Below, one piece after another: positions 58,644 through 64,000 of a stretch of DNA of 64,000 nt (its first letter is position 1; every line of letters starts with the position of its first letter). The notes under the pieces were generated by a model, which worked only from the letters and a program-made list of their open reading frames with translations, was not told where the DNA came from and did no database searches. The DNA comes from Punica granatum (Eukaryota > Streptophyta > Magnoliopsida > Myrtales > Lythraceae). Position numbers and translations under genes: made by a program. The stretch lies in the NCBI RefSeq assembly GCF_007655135.1, contig NC_045127.1, positions 1,116,001 through 1,180,000 of the forward strand, written 5' to 3'.

Positions 58644-60398
58644 TCATCCCATCCATGTCCTGATCTCATCTCGGTGGATGCTGCCGCTGCTGCTAAAGCT
58701 CGGGTCTTTGACGACGGTGACGGGGCAAGATGCATGATTCACCACGTAATTTGTCACGCTCCCCAATATTATCCTGCATTAATTACATTGATTAATCCGA
58801 ATTAAGCAAATCTCTGTCCTGAATTAGATCTACAGCTAGCAGAGTCTAATTTTGCCGACACTCACGGTCTGAACTCAGAAATAGAATACATTGGTAACTT
58901 AACTGCATTAAAAAAAAAAAAAAAAGCGTAACGAAAAGAAAAAAGAAACTTATTTTTTTTCAACAAGTTAAAAAAAAAAACTGTGTGCTTGTGTTGATTA
59001 ACGTTTGGAGATTATTTTTTTTAATGCAGCTCATATATTTTATATTTTGCTTCGGTTATCCATGAAATTTCATTCATTCATGTAAAATTCTAGAGAAAAC
59101 TTTTTTTATTTCACCGACAAAAAGGAAACACGAAAGTTTTTATTGCAAGAAGAGATCGGAAAAGGGTAATAATATGCCAAGAATCGAGCCGAAATCGTGG
59201 CCGACATAGACACAACGGCAAGGCTCATAATTTGAAACAAAAATTATGGTGTGGGATTGCGCTCTCAGTTTTAATACATGTCCAAATTCGGGAGGAGAAT
59301 CATTTTCAAATGGAAAATGAGTTGAGAAACAAAACTGTGGATTGTTGTTCATCACATCCACATCAAATTCACCCTAATTCAATGGAGAAACTCCCATTAA
59401 AGCTCGATGAATCGAGCAGTGCCAAACCCGAGACTCGATTCAAGAGCGGAACAGGCAAACATGAAATTGAATTGAAGTCATGAATCTTAGCTTATCTTAG
59501 AAAGAGCTAAGGAACTACGTACACATCGAAAGTCTAGAGCCCCTGCTTAGTTCCGTTAATTCCTAAATCACGACATGATAATATTATCCATTGCGCATCT
59601 CGCTTATATTACCCTCTAACTCGAACGCAAGGTTAATTAACATTGATCTCTTACCCATTGTTGTGCGCAATCTTTAGGCAATATCCAGCTGATTAAAACA
59701 AATATTTAATTGGAAAAGAAGACGATAAGGCAATATGTAATCTACAGAGGAGGAAGCTGGGGACATGCCTTTGGATGGTACTAAGTCCTCTGCTTCCCAT
59801 GACGATGGAGTCCAACTTCAGATCTTCAACTGATTCGACCAGCTTCTCTCTTGCATCTCCCCAATACTGTTTCGTCACAACCTTCAACTGCAATCGCAAG
59901 CGACATCTCGATTACATCGGTTCGGCTGATTTCAGTCCAAAAAAAAAAAATGAACTGATTAATCAAGAATCCCGAAAAAAAAAATTTACCTCTTTCTGCC
60001 TAGAGGCAGTATCCAGCATGTCGAGAACCTCCATGTCGGTCTCGACGTCGTACTTCTTCATCACCTCGGGCTCTCGGTATTCCGCCAGAGGGATCAGGGC
60101 TGCAAAATAAAAGAAGGGCACGCCATCAGAACGAACAGAACAAACAGTTTAATCAACTAGCCAGCTAGCTATCATCACTTGTTTGTGGGCCGAGTTAATC
60201 GACAGGAGGAGGATGCTTACGAGAGCCCGATTTGGACCAGAGGAGGTTGCGCGACTCGCCGAGGGAGCCGGGTTTGACGTGGATGATGCAGAGGGACTCG
60301 CCCTGATTGGCTAGGTTGTCTATGGCCCACTGGAGGGCAAGTTTGCTGCTCTTGGAGAAGTCCATTGCCACACCGATCTTCCTCGCTCCTACTGCCAT
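58644..60398 (-). CDS. Universal stress protein (UspA domain)
   Basis: UspA-domain proteins are small cytosolic ATP/AMP-binding proteins induced under stress. Minus exons: 60398-60221, 60099-59990, 59887-59769 and 58773-58644, in frame, 178 residues. Start [20 protein letters not shown] is the first strand and helix. Later pieces are [31 protein letters not shown] and [12 protein letters not shown]. The nucleotide-binding signature G-x2-G-x9-G-S is complete after splicing ([10 protein letters not shown] joined to [11 protein letters not shown]). It ends in [10 protein letters not shown] and a short Ser-rich tail. Exon 3 ends at AG|GCATGT, so the last intron (58774-59768) uses a GC donor with a normal AG acceptor. 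The other introns are GT-AG. The closest homologue I recall is Arabidopsis At3g53990. Confidence 0.93.
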
Positions 60399-63300
60399 TT
60401 TCTCGATGATTTTGCTTGCTTGCTTGTTTCGAGCTTTATATGTAGGGGATGAAAGCGAAAGGAGAATGCCGCGTGAGATGTCCCAACGCTAGCTGTAAAA
60501 GCCTGAGGATCTGTTCTCTTTTTGTTCTGGAATGAGAACAATCTTTGTGCTTTAGATTAGAGGTGAAGCTAATTGGGAGGACAAATTTAGCAATTTGGAT
60601 TTTATATAGAAAAATGTGACCAAACGTAGTACGATGACTGAAAGGGAAGGTTTTTGGTGCTTGTTATATAAAAATATCACGATCCGGTATGCCAGTTCAA
60701 ATTACTTCCGGGTCAGCGATTTTACTTCTAGGATTGGTCTAAAGGAATGACAATTTTATACTTTATCGCGCTCTATATGCACATTCAATTCGTCGATACT
60801 TTTTAATCACTGAAAATCTGTGAGAACTCACGACTCCAGTATAATTATTTTATGCTTAAAACGGAGGTGCATAGATTTAGTAGGTATTACGAAAATTAAA
60901 TTCGATTATCTTTTAGACCGATTGAAAGATGGTTTTGTTATTATCCGACTACGATCAACAATCGATTTGGATATGGTCTCTGCACAGTGCACAGAATTCA
61001 ATCTTTCAATATCTGATTTGAAGGGTGAAGGAGAAGGAAATCACGAGGTTGAAATTATCATATTGTTGCGTGATCATACGAGACTTTTGCTCGCACGCTG
61101 GCAATTACGTACTTTGCCAAAGGTCGACTATTATTTATCATGTGCAAACTATACTTTTCCTTTTCCCGGAAAATAAGAGAAGTTGCCTTCAACCGGCATC
61201 ATGGGAAAATCATCTCCTCGTGGCTTCGATCGAAATTCGTAATACTTTTTTTTTTCCCTTTTCCTTGCGTTAACAATTAATTAAAGTGCGTTAATTTATG
61301 CATTTAATGCTGCTGCAAATTAATTCGAATTGATTATCGTATAAGAAAACGTCGACTCTATCCAGAAACAATAGCTGATAGGACATTATTGGATGCTGAG
61401 ATTGTAGAGGACCAAGAATTGCAGTTTTGAATATTTGGTTAGATTAGTAACCGTGGATTAATTCCATTAGGCGGAACAAATTCTATTAATTAAATGGAAG
61501 AAGGGGAAAGTTGAAAATTCTTATTATCGATCAGGATTGAACGAAATTGTATGGACTCACGTATATTATCAATTGTTGGAATAGTTTGATCCGACCCAAA
61601 TAATTGGAATGTCTTAATAATCTTACTCAAATCAAATTTAATGATGCCATAATCCTTGTTTGCTCCAAAATTTTTGTTCAAGGATCCCGCGTAATTAAGA
61701 ATTGTACGTGAATGTGATGGATTATATATTATGCTATTCTAATTCATGAGCGTGATTGTGAGATACCCTTAGACGAAGACACTACATCTAGTTAAAAGGA
61801 AAATAGGAGCACAAAATTAAAAACATTAGTGATAGGGGGACAAAAAAAAAAAAAGGTCCCAATACAAAGCCTTTCTAAGTTTCTATTTCTTTCATTTAAG
61901 TAAATACAAAATACATACATATACGTGTGTATATATATATATATATATATAATATGCGGAAAAGAGCACAATGAAGTTGCTTCGAAGCTTCCTATCTATG
62001 CCATATACTAATATCAAGGAATCTGTCGTCCCAAGAATGAATTGGTATATGAAAGTGGGGCCATGGCTATGGGATTGATAGTCATTTTTTAGAGAGGATA
62101 TAGTCTATGGGATCGATCGTCGTGCTATCCGTACACTTCTTACGTGGAGTGGAGGTAGCTTTTTACCTGCCTCACTCAGGCCTTATTAATTAACTATAGG
62201 ATACCGGAAAAATAAATGTGACGTTTGATTGGTTTATGATTTGGATCATCGACCATCAAAAGCTTACCAATACAGGAGTCTAGTCAGATCCGATGGGTGA
62301 TATATGTTATCTTTTTTCTCAATTAAAAAATTGGTATTATAAATAGATAAATGTACCCTTTTTTTTAAAAAAAAAAATTGTAAAAAAAGAGTAGATATAT
62401 GTACTTTTTTTTTTTTTTTGGCTTGAAACGTTATAACTTCAATATAGAACGGATAACAAAAGTGTCAATAGCCCATATTACATCTCTCCTTCCCTTACGA
62501 GGACTGGACGGGGAATGGAAGAGATGATAATAGGGCCACTGACATTACAAAAGGATGCCCAATGGGCAATATTATATATGGGCAATAAAGTTTTCATCCC
62601 TGGAAATGTACATTGCAGCCCAAGAAGAAAAGAAAGCTAAATCAGCAAGCATAGTAGAAAATAAAGCCGGTTGAGCGGTCTGAACATGGCCTATCGAAAG
62701 AAGACCGTCGAATGGTGTCCTTTGAGTCACCAATCAGCAATGAGTGGTCAACACGGAGTTCGAAATGGATGTCCAAGCATACAATAGATTGCCTCTCTGG
62801 CTGCAGCAAATAGCAGAGATCACAGAGCTTGAGCATTTGACAGCCGCATCAAAGAATAAAATATTCTGATGTGTGTGTACAGAGGCTTCGGGGCAGACCT
62901 GAGGCAATTCTCTTGTGAAGGAAGACCTCTTCATGAGCTTTGGCTCTCCTCCTGATGACGTCCACAGCAGCCTGTGCTGTCGGTTGGACAGTATCATTTA
63001 GATTAAGAAGATATATATAAATCATTTGCCCAACGACCTATATTTAACCTGGTCCGTCAAGAGGACCCTTTACCAGGGGCCTTCGATAGTGAAGGGTCCA
63101 AAACTAGATTGGCATCGCCAACCTCGTTCCACTGAGTCCCATCGGTACTATTATGGCTATTGGTACGTACTTTTAAGACGTCGTTCCACATAAGATGTCA
63201 TAACAACAAATACGGGGCCGTACCGTACATATGTGCACCTTAGCCAATTTTATATACAACTTTAGCCAATTCTAGACGGATCTCAGTTTTTTTCCATGAG

Positions 63301-64000
63301 GGCCTGTGGGCTTATCGATAAAGCCCAATCAATTTACGCATATATCATCTTCATTCTTGTTCTGTGTGAGAAAATTTCTAAGGTAAACTCAATACACACT
63401 CTCTTGATTAATCTCAACACACACTCTCTTGATTAATCGACTCGGTTGAGCTTGAGCCCCCATTACTGTTAGTTGGAGCAATCGCTGAGCCTTTTGAAGC
63501 CTATAAATAATAATGCTAAGGGCAACGCAAGCAACGAGGCCCACTGGCCCAAGCGCAGTACCATTATGATATATCAAGCGTCTTAGAGCAGTATTATAGG
63601 CCTTTTAAGTTTGGTTTATGATGATCGTTTTGGGCCCCTCGTCATATGTTTCCATCGAGATAAGGCCTCTTCGGCTTCGGGAACAGCTCGTTTCCATAAA
63701 ATTTTATTAAATGAATTTTGGAACAAAATTTAAAAAATTAATTTATGTACTTTTTATTTCTCGATATGAAAAATATGTGCCAAAGTACTAAACTAACTGT
63801 CCAATTAATCATTATTAAGTATAATTTATATAAATATTTTTTATATATGAAAAAAAAGTATTTATCGTTTCGAGGCGGTACAAAATCGATTCTGATAACA
63901 TCGTATTATCATGGAACCTTTTTAATTTTTTCATTAATACCCAAGCGAGAATTAGTTTTAGTCAATACGTTAGTCTAACATTGTATTTCACTGTAAAAAT
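60399..64000. other. Intergenic region to window end, no gene seen
   Basis: Left end holds the USP promoter and 5' UTR. The rest is AT-rich with a (TA)n run (61928-61951), poly-T and poly-A tracts near 62355-62420, and a short direct repeat ACACACTCTCTTGATTAATC at about 63393-63438. Short open frames (for example 60820-61176, 62734-62997, 63389-63577) show no recognisable domain. Confidence 0.5.
61928..61951. repeat. (TA)n microsatellite
   Basis: GTGTGTA followed by a TA run. Confidence 0.85.

Noticed and set aside
63393..63438. Two copies of a 20-bp direct repeat as a possible repeat array
   Set aside because: Only two adjacent copies without spacers; a short local duplication, not a CRISPR-like or satellite array.

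Overview
This is nuclear DNA from a flowering plant, most likely a eudicot. The genes have many short GT-AG introns. The proteins belong to plant families: plastid-type UPRT, MIZU-KUSSEI1, the RopGEF PRONE family and plant glyoxal-oxidase-like enzymes. Spacers are long and AT-rich, with MITE-like repeats, LINE remnants and a Ty1/copia element. I cannot name the species. CDS exon borders were worked out by hand from reading frame, splice sites and family similarity. In every multi-exon model except UPP, which is open at the left edge, the exon lengths sum to a multiple of three.

Layout. 1-1751 (+): 3' part of a plastid-type uracil phosphoribosyltransferase gene. About 1490-8785: a diverged tandem duplication of roughly 3.6 kb per unit. 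It has left a dead copy of the last PRA1 exon (5096-5203) and a dead copy of the last two UPP exons (5365-5543) between the two intact genes. 8659-10626 (-): PRA1.A-type gene. 11352-12110 (+): MIZ1/DUF617 gene, divergent from PRA1.A. 12984-13677 (+): LC8-type dynein light chain. 15932-18138 (-): mitochondrial carrier. 19065-21303 (-): UVSSA homologue. 25246-26862 (+): glyoxal/aldehyde oxidase (GLOX). 27981-28051 (+): tRNA-Gly(GCC). 28097-29374: two copies, identical by eye, of a 639-bp unit. 29446-29834 (-): PIF/Harbinger nuclease remnant. 33645-34121 (+): small secreted or membrane protein of unknown function. 34483-35530 (-): LINE remnant. 35751-40890 (-): nearly complete but inactivated copia element with 5-bp target-site duplications. 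43394-43747 (+): small secreted cysteine-rich peptide. 46270-46710 (+): LINE RNase H remnant next to a 32-nt G run. 50139-51310 (+): serine-rich SIS-like protein. 51793-55230 (-): RopGEF with a LINE fragment in intron 4. 58644-60398 (-): universal stress protein with a GC-AG intron.

The genes are not a functional operon. They look like an old chromosomal neighbourhood. From memory, unchecked, homologues of UPP, the carrier, GLOX and the USP lie close together on Arabidopsis chromosome 3 (around At3g53900 to At3g53990), and RopGEF6 and a SIS-like gene lie further along the same chromosome (around At3g55640 to At3g55660). The most unusual items are the tandem duplication that truncated both flanking genes, the apparently perfect 639-bp tandem repeat, the uncharacterised cysteine-rich peptide, the non-canonical ends of the copia LTRs, and the GC-AG intron inside the USP nucleotide-binding motif. 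I found no clear new multi-gene system.
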